A stretch of 6,782 nucleotides of DNA from Xanthobacteraceae bacterium (GTDB lineage: Bacteria; Pseudomonadota; Alphaproteobacteria; Rhizobiales; Xanthobacteraceae): NCBI GenBank assembly GCA_030043175.1, contig JASHYD010000435.1, forward strand, positions 1 through 6,782. The letters are read 5' to 3'. The first letter of the stretch is position 1. The number at the start of each line of letters is the position of its first letter. Below, piece after piece: positions 1 through 5,794 of the stretch. The notes under the pieces are model-generated. The model was not told where the DNA came from and made no database searches. It saw only the letters and a list, made by a program, of their open reading frames with translations. The position numbers were made by a program, and so were the translations under genes.

Positions 1-51
1 GCCCGCTGAGGCGGCAACTCGCCAAATCATTCGCGCCTAGGTAGAGTGCCC

Positions 52-82
52 GGTTGCACCGCCGGCAAGTTACGGTGCAACC
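52..82 (-). terminator. Hairpin downstream of rpoZ, probable terminator
   Basis: A perfect 10-bp inverted repeat, GGTTGCACCG at 52-61 and CGGTGCAACC at 73-82, encloses an 11-nt loop. It begins 27 nt past the rpoZ stop codon in the direction of rpoZ transcription. No T-tract follows the stem on either strand, so it is not a canonical intrinsic terminator. Strong stems without T-runs are common 3' structures in GC-rich alphaproteobacteria and may act with Rho or protect the mRNA end. The strand is assigned only from its position next to rpoZ. Confidence 0.55.
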
Positions 83-108
83 ATCCAAGAAACGGACTTT
101 GCTGCAGC

Positions 109-516
109 CTACTCTTCGTCGTCCGGCTCCGGAGGCTCCGGCCGCGCCTCGGGAGGCGAAAGTCCCTCAAGGCCTTTGAGGAGTTCCTCCTCGGTCATGC
201 GATCGGCCGCGATTTCCATATCGTCGGCCTCCACATTGCCGCTTGCCCCGCCGATCAATGGCACCGTTTCAGGCTCGGGCTCATCAACCTCAACGTATTT
301 CTGCAGGGAGTGAATAAGGTCTTCCTTGAGATCGCCAGGCGAGATCGTCTGCTCGGCGATTTCGCGCAAAGCAACCACCGGATTCTTGTCATTATCGCGG
401 TCGATGGTTATGTGCGTGCCCGATGAAATCATCCGAGCGCGGTGGCTGGTCAGCAGCACAAGTTCGAACCGGTTTTCAACTTTATCGATGCAGTCCTCAA
501 CGGTAACACGTGCCAT
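109..516 (-). CDS. rpoZ: DNA-directed RNA polymerase omega subunit
   Basis: The product is the small omega subunit, which helps assemble and stabilise RNA polymerase by clamping the beta' subunit. It is 135 aa. The N-terminal MARVTVEDC, the following segment through [14 protein letters not shown] (about residues 15-28) and the [15 protein letters not shown] block (41-55) are the conserved omega core. The rest is an acidic, proline- and glutamate-rich tail typical of the longer alphaproteobacterial omegas. The frame is open up to 561, but the start is placed at 516: the omega signature begins exactly there, and GGAG lies 11 nt upstream. The 15-residue upstream extension looks non-coding. In rhizobia rpoZ often precedes the (p)ppGpp synthetase gene relA/rsh; any such gene would lie left of this window. 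Identification is very secure. Confidence 0.96.
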   Translation of the reverse strand: MARVTVEDCIDKVENRFELVLLTSHRARMISSGTHITIDRDNDKNPVVALREIAEQTISPGDLKEDLIHSLQKYVEVDEPEPETVPLIGGASGNVEADDMEIAADRMTEEELLKGLEGLSPPEARPEPPEPDDEE

Positions 517-544
517 AGTCCAAAAAGCTCCAAGCTGTGACGAT

Positions 545-554
545 GTGACGTCAC
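545..554. repeat. Palindrome GTGACGTCAC in the rpoZ leader
   Basis: This perfect 10-bp palindrome lies between the predicted rpoZ promoter and the rpoZ start. Its left half is preceded by another GTGACG two bases away (537-542 region), giving a direct-repeat-like arrangement. It could be an operator for a dimeric regulator, but no regulator is identifiable from the sequence, so this is a structural observation only. Confidence 0.35.
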
Positions 555-580
555 GCAACAATTGGTGCGGTCTGCGCGTT

Positions 581-608
581 TCTATATTTAGCCTTATTGC
601 GATGCAAG
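581..608 (-). promoter_or_regulatory. Candidate sigma-70-type promoter for rpoZ
   Basis: Read on the minus strand, CTTGCA (603-608) is followed after 16 nt by TATAGA (581-586). This resembles the alphaproteobacterial housekeeping pattern of CTTGAC and a TATA-like -10. It lies about 65 nt upstream of the rpoZ start, in an AT-richer patch than its surroundings. It was predicted by eye and no start site is known. Confidence 0.4.
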
Positions 609-681
609 AATAAGTTAGTTGATTCGCATGACAGCTGCCTTACATTGTGCTTGGCTAAGCCGTGAACGTCTGTTAGCTGAC

Positions 682-709
682 AATTATGGCGGATGGGGCC
701 GCCATAGTT
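682..709. repeat. Inverted repeat in rpoZ/NYN intergenic region
   Basis: TATGGCGG (685-692) and CCGCCATA (699-706) are perfect 8-bp arms around a 6-nt loop. As RNA the stem extends to 11 pairs (682-692 with 699-709) including one G-U pair. It sits about 145 nt upstream of the NYN start and 165 nt from the rpoZ start. It could be a terminator-like or operator element. No T-run follows. Confidence 0.5.
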
Positions 710-784
710 CCCGCGACGGGGCTACTTGGCAAGCGATTGCGCTTTGCACCCGTTTTCCAAGCCTGAATTCCGTCGCAGCAGCGT

Positions 785-803
785 TTGCGCCATTTTGGCG
801 CAG
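785..803. repeat. Tight hairpin upstream of the NYN gene
   Basis: TGCGCCA (786-792) and TGGCGCA (796-802) form a perfect 7-bp stem around a TTT loop, extended by a G-U pair (785/803). The right arm overlaps CAGTGC (801-806), which can instead pair with GCACTG (826-831), so the two stems are partly mutually exclusive. The structure ends about 50 nt before the NYN start and would be in its 5' leader if transcription begins upstream. Confidence 0.45.
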
Positions 804-852
804 TGCCTGCGTGGCGGGACTGCGCGCACTGACATATTGAAAGAGATCAAAA

Positions 853-1509
853 ATGACAGTACCCGGCGAAAAAATAGCGTTGTTCATCGACGGAGCAAAT
901 CTCTACGCGACCGCCAAGTCGTTGGGGTTTGATATCGACTACAAACGCTTGCTCCGCGAGTTTCAAGCGCGAGGTTATCTGCTGCGGGCGTTCTATTATA
1001 CCGCCGTAGTCGAAGACCAGGAGTATTCTTCGATCCGGCCATTGATCGACTGGCTCGATTACAATGGCTACACGGTCGTCACGAAGGCCACCAAGGAATT
1101 CGTCGATCAGACGGGTCGCCGCAAAGTGAAAGGCAACATGGACATCGAGCTCGCCGTCAACGCCATGGAGATCGCGGGTCACATCGATCACATGGTGCTG
1201 TTCTCGGGCGACGGCGACTTTCGCTCGCTGGTCGAGGCGGTGCAGCGCAGAGGCGTTCGCGTCACCGTGGCTTCGACGGTGTCGACGCAGCCGCCCATGG
1301 TCGCCGACGAACTGCGGCGCCAGGCCGACATTTTCCTCGACATCGCGGAGTTGCAGGCAAAAATCGGCCGCGATCCCGGGGAGCGCCTCGAACGCGCGCC
1401 CCGCGAGCCGAGGGAACCGCGCCAGCATACCCCGCAATTCTTGCAGCGCGGGCCGGCTGCGCGCGCGCCGGTCGGCGCGGGCGATGACGACGAATTCGAC
1501 GAGGAATAA
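853..1509 (+). CDS. NYN domain protein, LabA/DUF88 family (PIN-like)
   Basis: This is a 218-aa protein with an N-terminal NYN domain, a PIN/FLAP-type nuclease fold predicted to cut RNA using a metal held by acidic residues. The expected acidic sites are visible: FIDGANLY at 11-18 (Asp13, Asn16), KGNMDIELAVNAM at 94-105 (Asp98) and FSGDGDF at 117-123 (Asp120, Asp122). The fold ends near residue 170. A basic, Arg/Pro-rich linker (about 177-205) and an acidic tail ending DDDEFDEE follow and are probably disordered. Start ATG 853 is preceded by GAGA 7-10 nt upstream. The uracil-DNA glycosylase gene starts 13 nt after the stop, which suggests an operon. Family membership is secure, but the physiological substrate is unknown; LabA was named from cyanobacterial clock work, which need not apply here. 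Confidence 0.92.
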   Translation: MTVPGEKIALFIDGANLYATAKSLGFDIDYKRLLREFQARGYLLRAFYYTAVVEDQEYSSIRPLIDWLDYNGYTVVTKATKEFVDQTGRRKVKGNMDIELAVNAMEIAGHIDHMVLFSGDGDFRSLVEAVQRRGVRVTVASTVSTQPPMVADELRRQADIFLDIAELQAKIGRDPGERLERAPREPREPRQHTPQFLQRGPAARAPVGAGDDDEFDEE

Positions 1510-1521
1510 AGCCCGCGTCCC

Positions 1522-2199
1522 GTGCCGGTCGCCGGCACCCCGCCCGTGCGCTTCGTCGATGACGAGGTCGGCCGGGACTGCCCGCGCTGCCCGCGGCTGG
1601 TGGCGCTCCGCCATAACTTGCGGAGCAAAGAACCGGCCTGGCACAATGCCCCGGTGCCATCGTTCGGATCAGTGACGGCGCGTTTGCTCATCGTCGGGCT
1701 TGCGCCCGGCCTCCAAGGCGCCAATCGCACCGGTCGCCCCTTCACCGGCGACTATGCGGGCGAATTGCTTTACGCAACCCTCGCACGTTTTGGCTTTGCG
1801 ACCGGAGAATATGCCGCACGGCCGGACGATAGCTTGCAGCTCGTCGATGCGCGATTGACCAACGCGGTGCGCTGCGTGCCGCCACAGAACAAGCCCGCCG
1901 GCGACGAGATCAAAGCGTGCCGACATTTCCTAACAGGAACGATCGCCGAAATGCCTAACCTCAAGGCGCTCGTGCTGCTCGGTCGCATCGCCCATGACAG
2001 CGCCGTGACGGCGCTCGCGCGCCCGCTTGCCGCCTTGCCGTTCGGACACGGAGCGCAACATCGCGCCGACGGGCTCATGCTGTTCGACAGCTATCACTGC
2101 TCTCGCCTCAACACCAGCACCGGTGTGCTGACCACGGACATGTTCCGTATGGTCTTTGCCGCAGTGCGCCGTTATCTGGACGATAAGACGAACCGCTAG
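1522..2199 (+). CDS. Uracil-DNA glycosylase, family 5 (UdgB) type
   Basis: The 225-aa product is predicted to remove uracil (and, in this family, some other deaminated bases) from DNA to start base-excision repair. GLAPG at 59-63 followed by GANRTGRPFTGD (66-77) is the motif-1 pattern of family 5, which lacks the catalytic Asp/Asn of other families. YHCSRLNTSTG at 191-201 is the C-terminal motif with His192 and Asn197. Four cysteines, 20 and 23 near the N-terminus and 118 and 133, are spaced as the Fe-S cluster ligands of family 4/5 enzymes. The GTG start at 1522 is the first usable codon: the frame is closed by the TAA of the NYN gene, which lies in this same frame, and no clear ribosome-binding site is seen. 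A start a few codons later, before residue 9, is possible. It is probably cotranscribed with the NYN gene. Confidence 0.9.
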   Translation: MPVAGTPPVRFVDDEVGRDCPRCPRLVALRHNLRSKEPAWHNAPVPSFGSVTARLLIVGLAPGLQGANRTGRPFTGDYAGELLYATLARFGFATGEYAARPDDSLQLVDARLTNAVRCVPPQNKPAGDEIKACRHFLTGTIAEMPNLKALVLLGRIAHDSAVTALARPLAALPFGHGAQHRADGLMLFDSYHCSRLNTSTGVLTTDMFRMVFAAVRRYLDDKTNR

Positions 2200-2203
2200 A
2201 AGC

Positions 2204-2255
2204 GACGGATCACGGACAGGCACTCGTCCCTTCTGATGTTCATCTGTCATCCGTC
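2204..2255. terminator. Stem between convergent UDG and VOC genes
   Basis: GACGGAT (2204-2210) pairs with ATCCGTC (2249-2255), and GACAG (2215-2219) with CTGTC (2244-2248). Together they make a 12-pair stem with a 4-nt bulge and a 24-nt loop. It fills the 65-nt gap between two convergent stop codons, the expected place for a shared bidirectional terminator. T-tracts are weak on both sides. Confidence 0.45.
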
Positions 2256-2264
2256 CTTTGTCGC

Positions 2265-2645
2265 CTAATACGACATGAATTCGAGCAACGAGCCATCCGG
2301 ATCGCGGAAATAGACGCTGGTGCCCTCTCCCTTGGCGCCTTGTCGCCTCACCGGCCCAAGTTCGACCGCCACCTGATGGCGGTTAAGATGCGCAATGGCG
2401 TCGGCGATCGGGCCTTTCCACTCGAAGCAGATGTCGCTATTGCCTGGCTGGACCGGCAGGCGGGCCACGATCATGCCGCTCATGCCGGGGCCGTGAAGAT
2501 TGAGCTGGGTATCGCCGAACCGATACGCAAAAAACTGTCCGCGCGCCACCACTTCGGCCCCGACCACGTCGCGGTAGAAAGCATTAGAGCGCTCCCAGTC
2601 GGAGACGTGAACGACGCAGTGGTCGAGTTTGATCGGAAGGGGCAT
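2265..2645 (-). CDS. VOC / glyoxalase-fold family protein
   Basis: This is a single-domain vicinal-oxygen-chelate protein of about 126 aa, made of paired beta-alpha-beta-beta-beta modules. Visible hallmarks are the opening KLDHCVVHVSDWERSNAFYRDV, the mid-chain TQLNLHGPG and the closing YFRDPDGSLLEFMSY. The His of LDH, His of LNLHG and Glu of LLEF are candidate metal ligands. The family includes glyoxalases, dioxygenases and fosfomycin-resistance enzymes, and the substrate cannot be told here. The frame allows an ATG at 2657, but the ATG at 2645 is preferred because GGAG lies only 6 nt upstream of it, while the outer ATG lacks a visible site. It lies 137 nt after smpB on the same strand and may be cotranscribed. 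Confidence 0.88.
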   Translation of the reverse strand: MPLPIKLDHCVVHVSDWERSNAFYRDVVGAEVVARGQFFAYRFGDTQLNLHGPGMSGMIVARLPVQPGNSDICFEWKGPIADAIAHLNRHQVAVELGPVRRQGAKGEGTSVYFRDPDGSLLEFMSY

Positions 2646-2670
2646 CGGGTGCTCCATGGCATGGGCTGAG

Positions 2671-2695
2671 CCACCGGGTCCGGCCGACCCGATGG
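2671..2695 (-). repeat. Small inverted repeat between smpB and VOC gene
   Basis: CGGGTC (2675-2680) and GACCCG (2686-2691) form a 6-bp stem around CGGCC. A further CCA/TGG pairing lies outside a single mismatch. It is about 90 nt past the smpB stop and just upstream of the VOC start, so it could be a weak terminator of smpB or part of the VOC leader. It lacks a T-run. Confidence 0.3.
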
Positions 2696-2782
2696 TAAAC
2701 CAAACCCATCATAGTCTCGCCATCTGGAATGCCCAGCTTCGGTCTTGCATCGCTCAACCCCTCTTTCGAGCATGCGCGACCG

Positions 2783-3256
2783 TCACCCCTTGAGCCGCAT
2801 CAAGCGCCCGCGCTCGCGGTCCCAGCTTCGCTTCTTTTCCGTCTCGCGCTTGTCGTGAAGCTTTTTTCCCCGGCCGAGCGCGATGTCGATCTTGGCGCGG
2901 CCCTTCTCATTGAAGAACAGGCGCAGCGGCACGATGGTCATGCCCTCGCGCTCTACGCCAGCGGCGAGCTTGCGAATTTGGCGCTTATGCAGCAAGAGCT
3001 TGCGCGGCCGCTTGGGGGCGTGGTTGAAGCGGCTCGCCTGCAGATATTCCGGGATGTTGGCATTGATCAGCCAGATCTCGCCGTTCTTGGCGTCCGCATA
3101 GGACTCCGCGATGGCGGCGCGGCCATTGCGCAGCGACTTCACCTCGGTGCCAGTCAGTGCAATGCCGGCCTCGATCACCTCGCCGATCTCGTAATTGAAT
3201 CGCGCCTTGCGGTTGTCGGCGACGATCCTGCGCGGCCGTTCTTTCTGTTCCGCCAT
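2783..3256 (-). CDS. smpB: SsrA-binding protein SmpB
   Basis: SmpB binds tmRNA (SsrA) and carries it into ribosomes stalled on broken mRNAs, where its C-terminal tail occupies the empty mRNA channel. The 157-aa product shows the family core: [10 protein letters not shown] (15-24), [15 protein letters not shown] (31-45), the long central block through [12 protein letters not shown] (68-79), [10 protein letters not shown] (81-90) and the basic tail [21 protein letters not shown] (131-151). An in-frame ATG at 3271 would add five residues. The ATG at 3256 is chosen because GAGAG lies about 5 nt upstream of it and 157 aa is the usual length. In many related genomes smpB directly follows dapA, as I recall; here mscL and about 0.9 kb of non-coding or decayed sequence lie between them. 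Confidence 0.97.
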   Translation of the reverse strand: MAEQKERPRRIVADNRKARFNYEIGEVIEAGIALTGTEVKSLRNGRAAIAESYADAKNGEIWLINANIPEYLQASRFNHAPKRPRKLLLHKRQIRKLAAGVEREGMTIVPLRLFFNEKGRAKIDIALGRGKKLHDKRETEKKRSWDRERGRLMRLKG

Positions 3257-3437
3257 CGTGGCTCTCGACATTTTTGGAATGCAGCAGCGGACGCTGCCAT
3301 CGCCCAGATAGGACGCCCGGCAAAAGAGAACAAGCGCCTACGCTCGAGGCCCGGGCAGACTCAGGACGCCGGTCAGGGAGCCCGACAAGCCTCGCTCTTC
3401 CCCGTCCGCAGACCCTGCGCTCCTGAGGTTGAAGCAG

Positions 3438-3605
3438 ATGGGGCAGCGCATTCGCGCCCTCGAAAGTCAGCTCAGGCAAGAGGACGCCGCCCCGGCTGCC
3501 GCGGCCCCGCCGGCGCAGGCAAAGCCGACCCAAGACCGCAAGGACGCCGACAAGAGCGAGGCCAGGTCGTCCAAAGCGCACAGCCCAGCAACTGACGCAG
3601 CGTAG
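3438..3605 (+). CDS. Possible small coiled-coil, Ala/Pro-rich peptide ORF
   Basis: This short frame encodes 55 aa (59 if the in-frame TTG at 3429 is used). It opens with a heptad-like segment, MGQRIRALESQLRQED, followed by an Ala/Pro stretch and a charged, Lys/Asp/Ser-rich end. That composition looks like a real protein piece rather than random frame. Short coiled-coil plus Ala/Pro linkers occur in many envelope proteins. It has no clear ribosome-binding site and no family I recognise. Just after the stop, CGGGC (3612-3616) and GCCCG (3620-3624) can form a small hairpin. Given the decay nearby, it may be a surviving fragment of a larger gene. Confidence 0.33.
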   Translation: MGQRIRALESQLRQEDAAPAAAAPPAQAKPTQDRKDADKSEARSSKAHSPATDAA

Positions 3606-3750
3606 CCCGATCGGGCAACGCCCGGCGCCGAGGGATATTAGACGGGCCCAACGAACGCTCCCAACAGTATCATTGGACTGACTGAATCCCCCGGTCACCG
3701 GACTCAGCATCGGGAGGCTTGAAGCTGACCTCCGCTTCTCAAACTCGGCA

Positions 3751-4131
3751 GCGGTCGCGACGCTGTCGCGCATCGGGGCGATGTGGGTTACCGCCGACAC
3801 GCTAAAGACCCCCGACGGTTGAGGAGCTGTGGCAGCTCATCGGCGCCAACATGCTGATGCTCCACGGCCTGCCGGCCATGATTGCCCTCGTGCTGCTCGG
3901 TGCCAGGACTCCAATTCATGTCCTGCGCTCCTGGCGCGCAGGGAAAAACCGCATCAGCAGCGCAGCTCTGGCGGGTACCAATGCGCAGCTCGTCATGACC
4001 GCCTAGGGACTCTATTGCGCGGGTTCCGACGAATTGCGATCATTCGTCGCCGGCCTGCGCATAGCCGCCGGCATCGCTTTGCCGGTCCTGGTGGCAACCC
4101 ATATGGCGCTCGGCCGGAGAACCACAAAGCG
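3751..4131 (+). pseudogene. Decayed small polytopic membrane protein
   Basis: In one plus-strand frame from 3806 there are three hydrophobic segments: about LIGANMLMLHGLPAMIAL, then ALAGTNAQLVMTA interrupted by a TAG at 4004-4006 and resuming with GLYCAGS, then AGIALPVLVATHMALGRR. A polar RSWRAGKNR loop follows the first segment. The order (His-containing helix, RAW/RSW-type loop, GLYxAG, helix ending in xTHxxLGRR) resembles the DUF4405 / cytochrome-b-like small membrane proteins of proteobacteria. That match is from memory. Upstream, the matching hydrophobic sequence lies in another frame (SRIGAMWVTA at about 3766-3795), which ends at a TGA at 3820, so at least one frameshift is also present. 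The boundaries are approximate because no proper stop is found before mscL. The gene is judged non-functional. Confidence 0.62.
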
Positions 4132-4183
4132 CGTGTATCCGCAGCGCCCGAAGTCTGTCGAAATCGCGACGGTCCTGCACACG

Positions 4184-4597
4184 TCACGTTTTCAGAAGAT
4201 CGCGGATCTCCGTCAGCAATTCCACTTCGCGCGACGGCTTAAGCGGCTCGGCAGACTTCGCGGCTTGCGTCTTTTGCAACTTCGCCAATGCGCGAATCGC
4301 GACGAACAGCACAGAGGCGATGATGAAGAAATTGATGACGATCGTGAGGAAGTTGCCCCACGCCAGGACGGCGCCTTGTTTCTTTGCGTCCGCCAACGCC
4401 GTGGCGGTGACCTTCGATGAAAGGCCGATGAATTGGTTCGAGAAGTCGAGCCCGCCGGTGATCGCGCCGATGATTGGCATGATGATGTCACCGACAAGCG
4501 AATTCACGATCGCGCCGAACGCGGCCCCGATGATCACGCCAACCGCGAGGTCGACCACATTGCCGCGCAGCGCAAACTTCTTGAAATCCTCGAGCAT
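4184..4597 (-). CDS. mscL: Large-conductance mechanosensitive channel MscL
   Basis: MscL is a homopentameric inner-membrane channel that opens at high membrane tension and releases solutes during hypo-osmotic shock. The 137-aa protein matches the usual length. It starts with the amphipathic N-terminal helix [13 protein letters not shown], then the signature pore helix (about 14-42, including [19 protein letters not shown]), a periplasmic loop (about 46-78), a second membrane helix (about 79-103, rich in Ile, Phe and Val) and a charged cytoplasmic C-terminal helix (about 122-137). It starts 14 nt after the dapA stop on the same strand, so it is probably the second gene of a dapA-mscL transcript. 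The function does not connect to lysine synthesis, so the linkage looks positional. Confidence 0.96.
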   Translation of the reverse strand: MLEDFKKFALRGNVVDLAVGVIIGAAFGAIVNSLVGDIIMPIIGAITGGLDFSNQFIGLSSKVTATALADAKKQGAVLAWGNFLTIVINFFIIASVLFVAIRALAKLQKTQAAKSAEPLKPSREVELLTEIRDLLKT

Positions 4598-4611
4598 CGG
4601 TGTCCGAAAGC

Positions 4612-5502
4612 CTAATTAATCAGCCCTGCATGTACCATGGCGTCGCGCACCGCCGCCTTCGACTTGTCGGATAGGACGACCATCGGCAGCCGCACGGTAT
4701 CGTCACACTTGCCCAGCACCGACAGGGCGTATTTGACGGGAGCGGGACTGGTCTCGACGAAGAGGCTTTGATGCAGCGGCATCAACTTGTCTTGCAGTCT
4801 CAGGGCCGCGACGTAATCGCCGCGCGCACAGGCGCTTTGGAACTCGGCGCACAGTCGCGGCGCCACGTTCGAGGTCACCGAGATGCACCCGTGACCGCCA
4901 TGCGCCATGAACCCCAGGGCAGTCGCGTCCTCGCCGGAAAGCTGGGTGAAGTCGGGTCCGAGCGCAGCGCGTTGCTGCGACACCCGGGCCATGCTTGCGG
5001 TCGCGTCCTTGACGCCGGCGATGTTCTTTAGCTCGTAAAGCCGCTTCATGGTGTCGACCGACATATCGATCACGGATCGTGCCGGGATATTGTAAACGAT
5101 AATGGGGATGCCGACGGCGTCGTTGATCGCCTTGAAATGCTGGTAAAGCCCTTCCTGGGTTGGCTTGTTGTAATAGGGCGTCACCACCAGCACCGCATCG
5201 GCGCCCGCCGTCTCCGCGTGCCGCGCCAAGTCGATCGCCTCGCGCGTCGAGTTCGATCCGGCACCCGCGATGACAGGCACGCGCCCGCGCGCCTCCTCGA
5301 TACACCATTCGACGATCTGCCGGTGCTCCTCGTGGGAGAGCGTCGGGCTTTCCCCGGTCGTTCCGACCGGAACAAGACCGTTCGTGCCCTCATCGATTTG
5401 CCAGACCACCAGGGCGCGGAATGCTTTCTCGTCCAGAGTTCCGTTGTGGAATGGCGTCACCAATGCGGTGAATGACCCACGGAAACCCGTTGTCCTACCC
5501 AT
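4612..5502 (-). CDS. dapA: 4-hydroxy-tetrahydrodipicolinate synthase
   Basis: DapA condenses pyruvate with aspartate semialdehyde, the first committed step to diaminopimelate (cell-wall peptidoglycan) and lysine. The 296-aa product is full length for this TIM-barrel enzyme. The active-site features are present: GTTGES at 47-52 (Thr48 and Thr49), Tyr111 in TPYYNKPTQ, Tyr137 in VYNIP with Arg142 close by, and the Schiff-base lysine Lys165 in [15 protein letters not shown] (189-197) and [12 protein letters not shown] (201-212) are also typical. The frame is open to 5685, but the start is set at 5502: GAGGAG lies 6 nt upstream, and the family begins with a short tail before [12 protein letters not shown]. 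An adjacent ATG at 5505 is almost as good. mscL follows in the same transcript. Confidence 0.97.
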   Translation of the reverse strand: MGRTTGFRGSFTALVTPFHNGTLDEKAFRALVVWQIDEGTNGLVPVGTTGESPTLSHEEHRQIVEWCIEEARGRVPVIAGAGSNSTREAIDLARHAETAGADAVLVVTPYYNKPTQEGLYQHFKAINDAVGIPIIVYNIPARSVIDMSVDTMKRLYELKNIAGVKDATASMARVSQQRAALGPDFTQLSGEDATALGFMAHGGHGCISVTSNVAPRLCAEFQSACARGDYVAALRLQDKLMPLHQSLFVETSPAPVKYALSVLGKCDDTVRLPMVVLSDKSKAAVRDAMVHAGLIN

Positions 5503-5504
5503 CA

Positions 5505-5520
5505 TGCGCTCCTCAACCAG
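5505..5520 (-). promoter_or_regulatory. Ribosome-binding site deciding the dapA start
   Basis: On the minus strand GAGGAG is followed by CGC and then two consecutive ATG codons. The 6-nt spacing to the second ATG and 3-nt spacing to the first favour the start at 5502. This argues against the 61-residue N-terminal extension that the open frame would allow. Confidence 0.65.
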
Positions 5521-5619
5521 TTTTGCGCGCTCCGGCGGCATTGTTAGCGATTTCGCCAATTGGATGAAAGCCCTTAGCAGCAACTCACTCATGCCTGCCC
5601 CGGATCCCGGCGGTCGCGC

Positions 5620-5654
5620 CGCTGCCTGGGTGGCAGCGTTAACGCCAGCTGGCG
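5620..5654. repeat. Two adjacent symmetric elements upstream of dapA
   Basis: CGCTGCC (5620-5626) and GGCAGCG (5632-5638) form a 7-bp hairpin around TGGGT. Four nucleotides further on lies CGCCAGCTGGCG (5643-5654), a perfect 12-bp palindrome. Both lie 118-152 nt upstream of the dapA start, in the probable promoter or leader zone. They could be a regulator site or an mRNA structure. No start site was identified, so the role is open. Confidence 0.45.
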
Positions 5655-5743
5655 GCGCGAGAATGCTGCGACGCGACGGCCCCACGGTTCCAGACCGAGT
5701 GGAATCGCAACGTTAAAATAGGAGGCTTAAGTGCTTGATTTTA

Positions 5744-5794
5744 TGGCGGGAGCGACGGGCTCGAACCCGCGACCTCTAGCGTGACAGGCCAGCG
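5744..5794 (-). pseudogene. 3' remnant of a tRNA-Asp(GTC) gene
   Basis: Read on the minus strand, this 51-nt segment has a complete anticodon arm: stem CTGGC/GCTAG with loop CTGTCAC, anticodon GTC. It continues through the variable loop, T-arm (GCGGG stem, TTCGAGC loop), the acceptor 3' strand CGCTCCC, discriminator G and CCA. Nothing 5' of the anticodon stem is tRNA-like; no D-arm or acceptor 5' strand (expected GGGAGCG) follows. The T-arm is also one base short (CCC where CCCC would restore the stem). It therefore cannot be a working tRNA. A 3' half-tRNA ending in CCA is the usual footprint of a tyrosine-integrase attachment site, so this is probably an att scar or the remote end of an old element. 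Confidence 0.8.

Larger units (their letters stand above)
517..852. other. Divergent intergenic region, rpoZ / NYN gene
   Basis: This 336-nt stretch separates two divergent genes. Besides the rpoZ promoter candidate and the 545-554 palindrome, it contains two strong inverted repeats (682-709 and 785-803) and a further one, CAGTGC at 801-806 with GCACTG at 826-831. It has no convincing gene. One plus-strand open frame of 73 codons (619-840) has no ribosome-binding site and no recognisable protein character, so it is not called. Confidence 0.6.
3257..4183. other. Gene-poor interval between smpB and mscL
   Basis: This 927-nt interval has no intact gene of normal size. It holds a possible 55-aa peptide ORF (3438-3605), a decayed membrane-protein gene (about 3751-4131) and otherwise nothing recognisable. 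The long frames crossing smpB on the other strand are shadows. Any smpB promoter should lie near 3260-3400 on the minus strand, but no clear pair of boxes was found there. Confidence 0.6.

Noticed and set aside
847..1745. Long minus-strand frames opposite the NYN gene.
   Set aside because: They are Arg/Ala/Gly-rich shadows of a high-GC gene with clear NYN motifs on the plus strand.
2729..3595. A 288-codon plus-strand frame across smpB.
   Set aside because: It lies opposite the full-length smpB gene and has no domain of its own. Its only protein-like neighbour is in a different frame (3438-3605).
2985..3800. A 271-codon minus-strand frame overlapping smpB and the gap.
   Set aside because: Its overlap with smpB is out of frame, its composition is Arg/Gly/Leu-rich and low in protein character, and the part in the gap is opposite the decayed membrane gene.
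5503..5685. A 61-residue N-terminal extension of DapA (open frame from 5685).
   Set aside because: A good ribosome-binding site (GAGGAG) and the usual family N-terminus support the start at 5502. The extension has no known counterpart in DapA.
5744..5794. A functional tRNA gene.
   Set aside because: Only the 3' part is present, with no D-arm or acceptor 5' strand, and the T-arm lacks one base.
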